The notes below the pieces were generated by a model. It was not told the DNA's origin. It saw only the letters and a program-made list of their open reading frames with translations, and searched no databases. Position numbers and translations under genes: made by a program. A stretch of 64,000 bases of DNA from Planctomycetota bacterium (GTDB lineage Bacteria; Planctomycetota; B15-G4): NCBI GenBank assembly GCA_029259715.1, contig JAJDEP010000005.1:310001-374000 (forward strand), given 5' to 3'. Below, piece by piece: positions 15,501 to 24,261 of the stretch; the first letter of the stretch is position 1; each line of letters opens with the position of its first letter.

Positions 15501-15793
15501 CCAGTCGCGTCGAGTCGACCTGGATCGACGGGCGCGAGTACTTCTCCCGGGCCCGCGACGCCGAGTTGCGTCACGCGGCCACGGCCGAGCGCCAGCGCCT
15601 GATCGGCAAGCTGCTGAAGAAGCCGGCGAAGGCCAAGAAGTCTGACGACGACGCCGACGGCGAGGACGACGACGAGGCGCCCACGGGCGGGCGCTCGCGC
15701 CGTCCCGGGGCGGCCTGGTGGGCCGAGGAGGCCCACGCCGACCGGCGCGGTGATTGCGGCTGTACCGAGATCCTGACGGAGGCACGGCGATGA
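12536..15793 (+). CDS. Exported double amidohydrolase with acidic linker, 1,085 aa
   Basis: The ATG follows GGGAGAG. Residues 1-22 are a signal peptide ending ATAQ. The first amidohydrolase-like domain (about 30-530) has AGFIDAFVEVE where active enzymes have a HxH metal motif, so it looks inactive. A Glu/Asp-rich linker fills about residues 536-590. The second domain (about 610-1,030) has an intact HSH at 676-678 (LIDCHSHTG), later His residues (HSHSYRQDE) and INSDSSDHARR, and resembles imidazolonepropionase-type amidohydrolases. A Lys- and acid-rich tail closes the protein. The stop overlaps the start of the next amidohydrolase-like gene. The substrate is unknown; such exported pairs are common in Planctomycetes and related bacteria. 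Confidence 0.85.
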   Translation: MRPFAAAGLLVGLLILSSAATAQQFAPDRGLHQVDPRWHALVHGTLVPEPGMRIEDATVVLRDGLIVAVGAGLTPPAGARVWDCTDLTLYAGFIDAFVEVETPAPEREESGAYWNSMVTPNRTALDGARVPAEVRESLRTLGFATAGIAPSGGIIRGRSAVVSLGDPADGTSAQAAEVLAHDVHQVFAFERAPFSWSASGNNRAPYPTSEMGAIATARQAFSDADWYAASHEVYARAPDAHEPPPASAALATLADRDVPLLFDARNELQILRAGKVAREFERALTVVGSGSEYRRLPALVSEGHALIIPLDFPSKPEVGTLEETEDVSLRALMHWEQAPSNVRRLHEAGLTVALTTARLEQRKEFTQNLRTAVKHGLPAEAALAMITTTPATLLGLGERLGRVSPGMLGNLVVMDGELFDKKAKVRDVWVGGRRYEITPAKGPEPDGRWNATFAQLGAAADVTGTLTVKGKKIEAALEGVEASTRDVKFGAGRVTFLVDIEEAVHIASAVIEGESMHGTLLGSDGDLSDWTAQRAPDDDADEDADADEDADEDADGAGDVDGDGDAQDDEDGDEDDAEEGDEDAEEEDEAPSVPEVFGTPLGAYGLTVPPVEEAVLVRGATIWTAGPDGIVEDGDLFVTGGRVEYVGALNASLDARADRVIDGEGLHVTPGLIDCHSHTGVSGSVNEAGERVTAEVRIEDVIDPDDINWYRQLAGGLTAANQLHGSANAIGGQNSVVKLRWGCDHPDDMRLAGAKPGIKFALGENPKRVAQNTGLSDEYPQTRMGVATLIRDRLSAARDGRAALDAYRALPDGERQGVMPPRRDLELEALGEVVAGERLVHSHSYRQDEILMLCRTAQDFGFKIGTFQHVLEGYKIAEVIKEAALGGSTFSDWWAYKFEVVDAIPFNAAIMADVGVVTSINSDSSDHARRLNTEAGKSVKYGGLDPHEALKLVTLNPAIQLAVDDRVGSLEDGKDGDFVVWSGPPLSYASRVESTWIDGREYFSRARDAELRHAATAERQRLIGKLLKKPAKAKKSDDDADGEDDDEAPTGGRSRRPGAAWWAEEAHADRRGDCGCTEILTEARR

Positions 15794-17121
15794 AGACCCG
15801 GACGATCCTCGGCTTGTGCGCCGGCGTCGCGCTCGGTGGTTCGGCAGCGGCGCAGGACCTGGTGCACAGCGGAGCGCCGCAGACCGCGCCGATCCTCATC
15901 GAGAATGCCACCATCCACACGGTCACCGACGACCGGGGCACCATCGCGGACGGGCACCTGCTCTTCGAGGGCGGCCTGATCACGTCGGTGGGCCCGGGCA
16001 GCGTGGAGACGCGGGGTGCGATCGTCATCGATGCGCGCGGTGCCCACGTCTATCCGGGCTTCGTGCTGGCCACCAGTCGCCTGGGCCTGACCGAGGTCAG
16101 CGCGGTCGACATGACCCTCGACTACAACGAGGCGGGGTCGGTCACTCCGGAGGTCATGGCGTCGGTGGCGATCAACCCCGACAGCACCTTGATCCCGGTG
16201 GCGCGGCGCAACGGCGTGCTCACGGCCCTGGTCATGCCCCAGGGCGGGCGCATGCCCGGGCGGGCCTCGGTGATCCGCCTCGACGGCTGGACCAACGAAT
16301 CGATGGCCCTGCTCCCGGATGCGGGCCTGGTCATCTCCTGGCCTTCGGTGGAGTTCGGCGACGGCGCCGACCCGAGCCACGTGGCCGCCAAGGATCGCAG
16401 CTCGGGGCAGGAGTCCATCGCAGAGTTGGACGCGTGGTTCGACGCGGCGCGGGCCTACTTCGCCGCGCGCGAAGCCGACGCCACGCTGGGCACCGACCTG
16501 CGCCTGGAGGCCTTCGCGTCGACGCTCTCGGGCGCCACGCCGGTGTTCGTCCAGGCCAACGGCCAGGCGGCGATCACGTCGGCGGTGCACTGGGCGCAGC
16601 GCCAGGACGTGCGGCTGGTGATCGTGGGCGGGCGGGACGCCGCGCTGTGCCTCGATCTGCTGCGACGCCACGACGTGCCGGTCGCGGTCACGCGCGCGCA
16701 CCGGTTGCCGCACCGGCGCGACCTGTCCTTCGCCTCGACGTACGAGCTGCCGGGTGTGCTCGAGGCGGCCGGCGTGCGCTGGTGCCTGACGACCAGCGCC
16801 GGCGACGCCAGCGGCGCCCGCAACCTGCCTTACGAGGCTGCGGCCTGCGTCCCCTTCGGCCTCGATCCGGAGGTGGCCCTGCGCTCGGTGACTCGCTCGG
16901 CGGCCGAGGTGCTCGGCGTCGCCGACCGGGTGGGTTCGCTGGCCGTCGGCAAGGTCGCGACCTTCTTCGTGGCCGACGGCGACCCCTTCGAGTTCGCCAC
17001 CGTGATCCGGCGCGCCTACATCGACGGCCGGGCCGTGGAGCTGACCGACAAGCAGACCGCCCTCGACGAGAAGTATCGCGCCAAGTACCGCCAGATGGGC
17101 CTGCTCCCCGGGGGCAACTGA
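15790..17121 (+). CDS. Exported amidohydrolase-like protein lacking the metal motif, 443 aa
   Basis: The start ATG overlaps the previous stop (ATGA), so the two are translationally coupled. A signal peptide MKTRTILGLCAGVALGGSAA comes first. The composite-domain strands (IENATIHTVTDD, GGLITSVGPGSVET, GAIVIDARGAHVYPGFV) and the C-terminal GSLAVGKVATFFVADGDPFE are those of the amidohydrolase superfamily. But PGFVLATSRLG stands where active members have PGxxDxHxH, so the catalytic metals cannot bind in the usual way. It is probably a non-catalytic partner or regulator of the preceding enzyme. Confidence 0.8.
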   Translation: MKTRTILGLCAGVALGGSAAAQDLVHSGAPQTAPILIENATIHTVTDDRGTIADGHLLFEGGLITSVGPGSVETRGAIVIDARGAHVYPGFVLATSRLGLTEVSAVDMTLDYNEAGSVTPEVMASVAINPDSTLIPVARRNGVLTALVMPQGGRMPGRASVIRLDGWTNESMALLPDAGLVISWPSVEFGDGADPSHVAAKDRSSGQESIAELDAWFDAARAYFAAREADATLGTDLRLEAFASTLSGATPVFVQANGQAAITSAVHWAQRQDVRLVIVGGRDAALCLDLLRRHDVPVAVTRAHRLPHRRDLSFASTYELPGVLEAAGVRWCLTTSAGDASGARNLPYEAAACVPFGLDPEVALRSVTRSAAEVLGVADRVGSLAVGKVATFFVADGDPFEFATVIRRAYIDGRAVELTDKQTALDEKYRAKYRQMGLLPGGN

Positions 17122-17125
17122 GCCG

Positions 17126-17701
17126 ATGGTCAAGCTCAACCGTATCTACACCCGCTCCGGTGACGGCGGCGAGACGGGTCTCGGGGACGGGACGCGGGTG
17201 CCGAAGATCCACGCGCGCATCGAGGCCTACGGGACGGTCGACGAGTTGAACGCCTGCGTCGGCATGTGCCGCGAGCAGCCCGGCGCGGAGGGCGCGGACA
17301 TCCGCTTGCGGCGCATCCAGAACGACCTCTTCGACCTGGGCGCCGACCTGTGCGTGCCTTTCGTGGAAGAGCAAGACGGGGGCTCGCCCCGGCTGCGTCT
17401 GCCGGCCGAAGCGGCCCAGCGACTCGAGACATGGATCGATGACGTCAACAAGCCGCTGCCCGACCTGACCAGCTTCGTGCTGCCCGGCGGTTCGCCGCTG
17501 GCCGCCGCGTTGCATCTCGCGCGGACGGTCTGTCGCCGCGCCGAGCGGCGCCTGCTCAGCCTGTGTGCCGAGGACCCGCAGGTGAATCCGACCGGGGTCG
17601 TCTACCTCAACCGGCTGTCCGACCTGTTGTTCGTCATGGCCCGCGCGGCGGCCGGCGACGACGAGGTCCTGTGGCAGCCCGGCGGCGGGGGCGAGGCTTG
17701 A
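17126..17701 (+). CDS. pduO: Cob(I)alamin adenosyltransferase, PduO type
   Basis: MVKLNRIYTRSGDGGETGLGDGTRV is the ATP-binding N-terminal signature of PduO/MMAB ATP:cob(I)alamin adenosyltransferases, followed by IEAYGTVDELNAC. The C-terminus has TVCRRAERRL and VYLNRLSDLLFVMAR, also diagnostic. The enzyme transfers the adenosyl group of ATP to cob(I)alamin to give coenzyme B12 in the cytoplasm. At 191 residues it is full length. It starts 4 bp after the amidohydrolase stop and overlaps the DUF423 start. Confidence 0.93.
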   Translation: MVKLNRIYTRSGDGGETGLGDGTRVPKIHARIEAYGTVDELNACVGMCREQPGAEGADIRLRRIQNDLFDLGADLCVPFVEEQDGGSPRLRLPAEAAQRLETWIDDVNKPLPDLTSFVLPGGSPLAAALHLARTVCRRAERRLLSLCAEDPQVNPTGVVYLNRLSDLLFVMARAAAGDDEVLWQPGGGGEA

Positions 17702-18072
17702 ACGCGCTGCTGGCCGGCGCGCTGCTCGGCGCCGTCGGCGTCATCGCGGGGGCCTTCGGGGCCCACGGTCTCAAGAGCCGCCTCGACGCTGACGCCTTGC
17801 AGAGCTTCGAGACGGCGGTGCGCTACCAACTCGTCCACGCGCTCGGACTGCTGCTCGTGGGCGCGCTCAACCGAACCGGGCTGGCCGGGCTTTCTCCGGC
17901 GACATGGCTGTTCGTGATCGGCACCCTGTTGTTCAGTGGTTCGATCTACGCTCTGGTCCTGGGCGGACCGCGCTGGCTCGGGCCCGTCACCCCTCTGGGA
18001 GGAGCGCTGCTCATCGCCGGCTGGATCGCCGTCGCCTGGGCAGCCCGCGGACATGGCACGACGGGGACCTGA
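17698..18072 (+). CDS. DUF423 small integral membrane protein, 124 aa
   Basis: A TTG start overlaps the adenosyltransferase stop (TTGA). The sequence LLAGALLGAVGVIAGAFGAHGLKSRLDADAL followed by FETAVRYQLVHALGLLLVG is the DUF423 (YgdD-type) signature: a glycine-rich first helix, AHGL, and a Tyr/His pair. Four hydrophobic segments fill the protein. Function is unknown in the whole family. It ends inside the start of tgt, which indicates coupled translation. Confidence 0.88.
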   Translation: MNALLAGALLGAVGVIAGAFGAHGLKSRLDADALQSFETAVRYQLVHALGLLLVGALNRTGLAGLSPATWLFVIGTLLFSGSIYALVLGGPRWLGPVTPLGGALLIAGWIAVAWAARGHGTTGT

Positions 18073-19186
18073 GCTCCAATTCGAACTGCTGGCGGTCGAC
18101 GGCTCCGAGGGGGCGCGGCGCTCGCGCTTCACGTCGGCCCACGGCGTCGTCGAGTGCCCCGCGTTCATGCCGGTGGGCACCCAGGGCTCGGTCAAGTCGG
18201 CCTTGCCCCGCGATGTAGCCGAGACCGGCGCCGACGTGATCCTGGCCAACACCTATCACATGAGCCTCGACGATCGCACCGATCTCGTCGAGCGGGCCGG
18301 CGGCCTGCACAGCTTCATGGCCTGGGACCGCACGATCCTCACCGACTCCGGCGGCTTCCAGGTCTTCAGCCTGCCGGGCAAGGAGGTGACCGAGGACGGC
18401 GTCAGCTTCCCCCAGGGCAAGGGCAAGCCGCGACTGTTCCTCGACCCCGAGGCATCCATGGACATCCAGCGGCGACTGGGGGCCGACATCGTCATGGCCT
18501 TCGACGAGTGCGCCCCGTGGGATGCCGATCAGCACTCTGTGAAGGACAGCCTTGAGCGCACGGCGCGCTGGGCGCGGCGGTGTCGCAAGACGCCGTTGTC
18601 CACGCACCAGGCATTGTTCGGCATCGTGCAGGGCGGCGTGCACAAGGAATTGCGCGAGCGCGGCGCGGCGCAGATGCGCGAGCTCGACTTCCCCGGCTAC
18701 GCCATCGGTGGCGTGTCCGTCGGTGAGGGCTTCGAGCGCATGACCCGCGTCGTCAAGTGGACGGCGCCCCTGCTGCCCGACGATCGCCCGCGCTACCTGA
18801 TGGGGGTCGGCCTGCCCGAGGACATCCTGGCAGCGGTGGAGCTGGGCATGGACATGTTCGACTGCGTGATCCCGACGCGGTACGCCCGGGGCGGAACGCT
18901 GTTCACGCGCAAGGGCAAGCTGCGCATCGGCGACAAGAAGCACCGCCATGAGGCCGAGCCCATCGAGTCGAAGTGTGGGTGTTACGCCTGCAAGAGCTTC
19001 TCGCGCATGGCCCTGCGTCACCTGCATTACGCCCACGAGCCGCTCTTCGAGATGCTGGCGACGATCCACAACCTGCGCTTCTACGGCGACCTGATGGCCG
19101 ACTGCCGCCGGGAGATCGAGCGGGGCCGCTTCGGTGAATGGAAGGCCGCCTGGCTACGGCGCTACGGGGCCGGGACCGGCGCCTGA
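18053..19186 (+). CDS. tgt: tRNA-guanine transglycosylase (queuine tRNA-ribosyltransferase)
   Basis: The enzyme exchanges guanine 34 for the queuine precursor preQ1 in tRNAs with GUN anticodons. Motifs visible: FMPVGTQGSVKSALPRDV, ILANTYHM, ILTDSGGFQVFSL with the catalytic-region DSGGFQ, GIVQGG, YAIGGVSVGE, and DMFDCVIPTRYARGGTLF with the nucleophile Asp in DCVIPTR. The zinc ligands CGCYAC plus a later His (HLHYAHE) are in place. 377 residues is normal. Its ATG lies 20 bp inside the DUF423 gene. Confidence 0.95.
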   Translation: MARRGPELQFELLAVDGSEGARRSRFTSAHGVVECPAFMPVGTQGSVKSALPRDVAETGADVILANTYHMSLDDRTDLVERAGGLHSFMAWDRTILTDSGGFQVFSLPGKEVTEDGVSFPQGKGKPRLFLDPEASMDIQRRLGADIVMAFDECAPWDADQHSVKDSLERTARWARRCRKTPLSTHQALFGIVQGGVHKELRERGAAQMRELDFPGYAIGGVSVGEGFERMTRVVKWTAPLLPDDRPRYLMGVGLPEDILAAVELGMDMFDCVIPTRYARGGTLFTRKGKLRIGDKKHRHEAEPIESKCGCYACKSFSRMALRHLHYAHEPLFEMLATIHNLRFYGDLMADCRREIERGRFGEWKAAWLRRYGAGTGA

Positions 19187-19299
19187 GGCCTGAAGTCTGT
19201 CTTCGACCTGAGGGCTGTCATCGAAACGCCACCCGGCGGCGGGACGCCGGGCCGGAGGTGGCGGTAGAGTCGGCGCACGGACCCTTCGGAGGAGGACCC

Positions 19300-20151
19300 A
19301 TGAGACTCACCATCATCCTGGGCAGCCTGCTGCTCACCTGCAGCGCCTGCGCCTTCAGCATCCCCGCGGACTGGGGCTCGAGCACGATCAGCGTCGCCGG
19401 TCTCACGGTCGAGCACGACGACGGCGTGTTCACCATCGACGGCGTCGAGCTGCGCCACAGCCGCTGGGTCGACGTCGTCGGCCCCCGGGGTGCCGAGGCC
19501 GACATGCACTTCTCGACGGCCACCGAGGTGATCGAACTCGGGCCGTCCGCTGACGCGGCCTATGCGCTGCAAGTGTTGCTCTACAGCGAGGTCGAGGGCG
19601 ACGGCGAGGTGGCCCTGGAGGGCGGTCGACTGGTGGCGCGCTCGACAGGTGAGCACAAGCTGTTGATCAACGCGGTGAAGGGCAAGGTCCCGGACGGACT
19701 CGCGCTGAACTGCGAGTCGGGCATGGGCAACGTGAAGCTCGCGGGCTTCTCCGGCGGGCAGGACCTAGGCATCGAGGTGGGCATGGGCTCGGCCACGTTG
19801 ACGGGCTGCTCGGTCGGTGCGATCGCCATCAAAGCCGGCATGGGCGGCGTCGACTTCAAGGGCGTCAACGCCGGCGTCGCGGACATCGATGCCGGGATGG
19901 GGGGCGCAGAATTCGAGGCCTGCAACCTCGAAGGTTTCACCGGCGACTTCGGCATGGGCAGCGTCACCGTTCGTGCCAGCCACGTGGCGCGCATCGAGGC
20001 CGACATCGGCATGGGCTCCATGACCCTGGTGAACTCCACCGTGGACTCACTCTCGGCGGATCTGGGCATGGGCGATCTGGTGCTCAAGGGCACCGCCCGG
20101 CCCCGGTCCTTCGACGCCGACGTGGGCCTCGGATCCGTGTTCGAGGACTGA
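19300..20151 (+). CDS. Exported repeat protein with GMG motifs (DUF4097-like), 283 aa
   Basis: GGAGGA precedes the ATG. The signal-like N-terminus MRLTIILGSLLLTCSACAF ends in Cys pairs that may be lipidated, though the lipobox is weak. From about residue 140 the protein consists of roughly 20-residue units, each containing GMGS, GMGG or GMGD (at least seven), alternating with xIEVxxGS-type strands. This suggests a right-handed beta-helix as in DUF4097/putative-adhesin proteins. Location is probably periplasmic or on the outer membrane. There is no partner gene nearby, so the function is open. Confidence 0.72.
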   Translation: MRLTIILGSLLLTCSACAFSIPADWGSSTISVAGLTVEHDDGVFTIDGVELRHSRWVDVVGPRGAEADMHFSTATEVIELGPSADAAYALQVLLYSEVEGDGEVALEGGRLVARSTGEHKLLINAVKGKVPDGLALNCESGMGNVKLAGFSGGQDLGIEVGMGSATLTGCSVGAIAIKAGMGGVDFKGVNAGVADIDAGMGGAEFEACNLEGFTGDFGMGSVTVRASHVARIEADIGMGSMTLVNSTVDSLSADLGMGDLVLKGTARPRSFDADVGLGSVFED

Positions 20152-20163
20152 TCCCCAGCTCGA

Positions 20164-20220
20164 TCAGCCCATCGTGAAGCCTTGATATCCATTGGAGATC
20201 AGGGTATTGTGATGGGCTGA
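20164..20220 (+). promoter_or_regulatory. Sigma-70-type promoter inside a 10-bp inverted repeat; leaderless start of the ArsR fusion gene
   Basis: A -35 box TTGATA (20182-20187) and a -10 box TATTGT (20205-20210) are separated by exactly 17 bp. Transcription would begin near 20217, only 3 nt before the ATG at 20220, so the mRNA should be leaderless. TCAGCCCATC (20164-20173) and GATGGGCTGA (20211-20220) form a perfect 10-bp inverted repeat flanking the promoter and reaching the start codon. Autoregulation by the ArsR-type protein is plausible. Confidence 0.6.
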
Positions 20221-21242
20221 TGGATAAGGTGCCCCAAACCTCCGACCCGCAGCCGACCTCCACGCGGGGTGCCGCCAACGGCGCCTCCGGCGTGGCCTCG
20301 CCGACCGGCGTCCTCCGGGCGCTGGCGGACGAGACGCGGTTGCGGTTGCTGGCGCTGCTGGCTCGGGCCGAGCTCTCGGTGGGTGAGCTGGCGCGTTGCC
20401 TGGCCATGGGGCAGAGCCGCGTGAGCAACCACCTGAAGGTGCTGCGTGAGCTGGACCTCATCGGAGAGCGTCGCGACGGCAGCCTGCATTACTGCCGCCT
20501 GGAGCTGCCCGCCGGCCTGGTCAAGCAGCTGTGGCCGGCCCTCGAGCCGACGCTGCAAGGTCTCGAGCGGGGCGAAGCCGATCGCCGTCGACTGGCGGCG
20601 GTGCTCTCGGACCGGCACGACAGCCGGGAGTTCTTCGACCGCATCGCCGGCGACTGGGACGTCATCGGCGCCGATTTCAGCCGCGGCACGGGGCGCCTGG
20701 AGGCTCTGGGTTGCCTCGTCCCGTCCGACCTCGTGGTCGCCGACGTGGGCTGTGGCACCGGCTACCTCTCACAGGCCCTCGCGCGGCAGGTGTCCCGGGT
20801 GATCTGCATCGACAGCTCCACGGCCATGCTCGACCAGGCCCGCGAGAACCTCCTCGACGCTACGGCGGAGCTCGACTTCCGTGAAGGCCGTCTCGAAGCC
20901 CTGCCCCTGGCCGATGCCGAGGTCGACGCCGCCTGCGCCCACATGGTGCTGCACCACCTGGCCGATCTGCGCGCGGGCATGCTGGAGCTGGCGCGGGTGA
21001 CGCGTCCCGGGGGCGACGTCGTCTGCGTCGACCTGTTGCCCCACAATGAGGTCTGGATGCGCGAATCCATGGCCGATCGCGCCCTGGGCCTCGAGCCCGG
21101 GGATGTAGTCGCCGCCTTCCAGGCCGCCGGCCTGGAGGGGGTTTCCAAGCGGGTTCTCGGCGACAGCTATGTGGTCGAGCAGCCCAACGGCCGAAACATC
21201 GAATTGCCCCTCTTCCTGATCAGCGGCCGCAAGCCGGCCTGA
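20220..21242 (+). CDS. ArsR-family regulator fused to a SAM-dependent methyltransferase domain, 340 aa
   Basis: Residues 30-105 are an ArsR winged helix: VLRALADETRLRLLALLARAELSVGELARCL and QSRVSNHLKVLRELDLIGER. No metal-binding ELCVC-type Cys cluster is present. Residues 140-335 form a class I methyltransferase-like fold: VADVGCGTGYLSQALA binds SAM/SAH, ICIDSSTAMLDQAR follows, and HMVLHHLADLRAGMLELARVTRPGG closes it. The gene lies 87 bp before ahcY. Fusions of this kind next to SAM-cycle genes act as sensors of SAM/SAH (SahR-like regulators); here control of ahcY is inferred. The promoter overlaps an inverted repeat that may be its operator. Confidence 0.88.
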   Translation: MDKVPQTSDPQPTSTRGAANGASGVASPTGVLRALADETRLRLLALLARAELSVGELARCLAMGQSRVSNHLKVLRELDLIGERRDGSLHYCRLELPAGLVKQLWPALEPTLQGLERGEADRRRLAAVLSDRHDSREFFDRIAGDWDVIGADFSRGTGRLEALGCLVPSDLVVADVGCGTGYLSQALARQVSRVICIDSSTAMLDQARENLLDATAELDFREGRLEALPLADAEVDAACAHMVLHHLADLRAGMLELARVTRPGGDVVCVDLLPHNEVWMRESMADRALGLEPGDVVAAFQAAGLEGVSKRVLGDSYVVEQPNGRNIELPLFLISGRKPA

Positions 21243-21284
21243 CCCCGACGAACTTCTGAAGCTCTCACGAACCCCTGAACCCTC

Positions 21285-21311
21285 GGCCCCGGATCCTTCA
21301 CCGGTGGGGCC
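21285..21311 (+). promoter_or_regulatory. Hairpin in the ahcY leader
   Basis: GGCCCC (21285-21290) pairs with GGGGCC (21306-21311) with an inner GG/CC pair, about 20 nt before the GTG of ahcY. It may protect or attenuate the ribosome binding site GGAGAAG. It does not match the conserved core of the SAH riboswitch. Confidence 0.3.
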
Positions 21312-21329
21312 TCGACCTGGAGAAGACAA

Positions 21330-22652
<1,323 letters not shown>

Positions 22653-22847
22653 TCGCGGTGCGCTTCCGAGCGGAAGTCGCTCGCCGTGGAGACGGCGATC
22701 GGCGAAGATGGGGCCGATGATGGCGGCCCGGTGGATGCTTGCGTCCGCCGGGCCGCTCTCCGATGCAAGGTACCCAGGTCCGCTTCCGGGACGCCGCGAC
22801 CGGAAGCACACGACCTCGTCTTCCCCGCGCGGTGAGGGAGGGGCCCG

Positions 22848-23927
22848 TTGCCCAGCCAGCAAGACATTCTCGATGCGCTCAAGGCGGTCGAGGATCCTGA
22901 TCTCCACCGTGACATCGTCAGCCTGGGCTTCGTGAAGAAGCTGGTCATCGACGGCGACAAGGTCGCCTTCGACCTCGAGCTGACCACCCCGGCCTGTCCT
23001 GTGAAGGACCAGCTCAAGGCTCAGTGCGAGCAGATCGTCGGGGCCCTGCCGGGCGTCGCATCGGTGGCCGTGAACCTCTCGGCCGAGGTACGTTCGCCGC
23101 GACCGGCCGGCTCGGTCATGCCCGGCGTGAAGAACGTCATCGCGGTGGCCAGCGGCAAGGGCGGCGTGGGCAAGTCGACCACCGCCGCCAACCTGGCGCT
23201 GGCCCTGGCGGCCGAAGGCGCCTCGGTGGGGCTGCTCGACGCCGACATCTACGGCCCGTCCATGCCGACCATGTTCGGCAGCCACGACCGACCGCAGCCG
23301 GCCGGTGAGAACCGCATCCACCCGGTGTTCGTGCAGGGCATCAAGCTCATGTCCATCGGCTTCCTGGTGGACCCCGACCAGCCCATGGTCTGGCGCGGAC
23401 CGATGGTGCACGGCGCGCTCACGCAATTCCTCGAGCAGGTGGAGTGGGGCGAGCTCGACTACGTCATCGTCGACATGCCGCCGGGGACGGGCGATGCCCA
23501 ACTCACGCTCACGCAGAAGGCGCCCCTGGCCGGCGCGGTCATCGTCACCACGCCGCAGCAGGTGGCGGTCATCGACGCGCGCAAGGGCCTCAAGATGTTC
23601 GAGCAGGTGAAGGTGCCCGTGCTCGGCATCGTCGAGAACATGTCCTACTTCGTGTGCGACGGGTGCGACAAGGAGCACGACATCTTCCGGCGCGGCGGCG
23701 GCAAGGCCGCGGCCGAGGAGCTGGGCGTGCCGTTCCTCGGCGAGGTGCCGCTGCAGGGCGGCGTCGCCGAAGGCGGAGACACCGGCCGCCCCGTGGTCCT
23801 CGCGGCGCCCGACAGCCCGGCGGCTCTGGCCTTCCGCGCGGTGGCCCGGGAGATCGCCCGACAGCTCGCCGTGCGCTCGATGGTGCCGGACGCTGCGAGC
23901 GACCTGAGCCTGAGCTGGTCGTCCTGA
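22848..23927 (+). CDS. mrp: Mrp/NBP35-type ATPase, Fe-S cluster carrier
   Basis: Residues 1-90 form the MIP18/DUF59 domain (ILDALKAVEDPDLHRDIVSLGFV, TPACPVKDQLK). Then comes the ATPase: the deviant Walker A IAVASGKGGVGKSTTAANLA, DADIYGPSMPTMFG, and PPGTGDAQLTL. MSYFVCDGC contains a CDGC pair near the expected CxxC that carries the bridging cluster. It delivers 4Fe-4S clusters to apoproteins. The TTG start is preceded by GAGGGAGGGG. It leads a short operon with DUF971, glyA and an exonuclease-like gene. Confidence 0.93.
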   Translation: MPSQQDILDALKAVEDPDLHRDIVSLGFVKKLVIDGDKVAFDLELTTPACPVKDQLKAQCEQIVGALPGVASVAVNLSAEVRSPRPAGSVMPGVKNVIAVASGKGGVGKSTTAANLALALAAEGASVGLLDADIYGPSMPTMFGSHDRPQPAGENRIHPVFVQGIKLMSIGFLVDPDQPMVWRGPMVHGALTQFLEQVEWGELDYVIVDMPPGTGDAQLTLTQKAPLAGAVIVTTPQQVAVIDARKGLKMFEQVKVPVLGIVENMSYFVCDGCDKEHDIFRRGGGKAAAEELGVPFLGEVPLQGGVAEGGDTGRPVVLAAPDSPAALAFRAVAREIARQLAVRSMVPDAASDLSLSWSS

Positions 23928-23928
23928 G

Positions 23929-24261
23929 GTGGCCGTCCCCGTCGATGCGCGCCCGCTCCGGCTCGAACAGGCCGGCGCCGACACCCTGGTGATCCACTGG
24001 AGCAGCGGCCAGCGCTGCCACTATGCGGTGCGCACCCTGCGCCTGGCCTGTCCCTGCGCCGGGTGCGTCGACGAATGGACCAACGAGAGGCTGCTCGATC
24101 CCGCGTCCGTCGCCGCCGATGTGCACCCGGACAAGATCGTGCCGGTGGGGCTCTACGCGCTTTCCTTCGAGTGGAGCGACGGGCACAGTACAGGCATCTA
24201 CACCTTCGAACGGCTGGCCGAAATGTGCGCCGAGCCGCAACCGCAGGAGCCCGTTTCGTGA
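23929..24261 (+). CDS. DUF971 (GBBH-like N-terminal domain) protein, 110 aa
   Basis: Short single-domain protein: [38 protein letters not shown]. The CPCAGCVDE cysteine cluster is the zinc-binding motif of the DUF971/gamma-butyrobetaine hydroxylase N-terminal family. It lies 1 bp after mrp, a neighbourhood seen often and taken as a hint for a role in Fe-S protein maturation. The start is GTG. Confidence 0.88.
   Translation: MAVPVDARPLRLEQAGADTLVIHWSSGQRCHYAVRTLRLACPCAGCVDEWTNERLLDPASVAADVHPDKIVPVGLYALSFEWSDGHSTGIYTFERLAEMCAEPQPQEPVS

Noticed and set aside
21243..21329. SAH riboswitch in the ahcY leader
   Set aside because: Only one simple hairpin is seen; the conserved SAH-binding core sequences are missing in this 87-nt leader.
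22653..22847. Terminator hairpin after ahcY (22663-22676)
   Set aside because: CTTCC/GGAAG pairing is short, the loop is tight and there is no T-tract; too weak to annotate.
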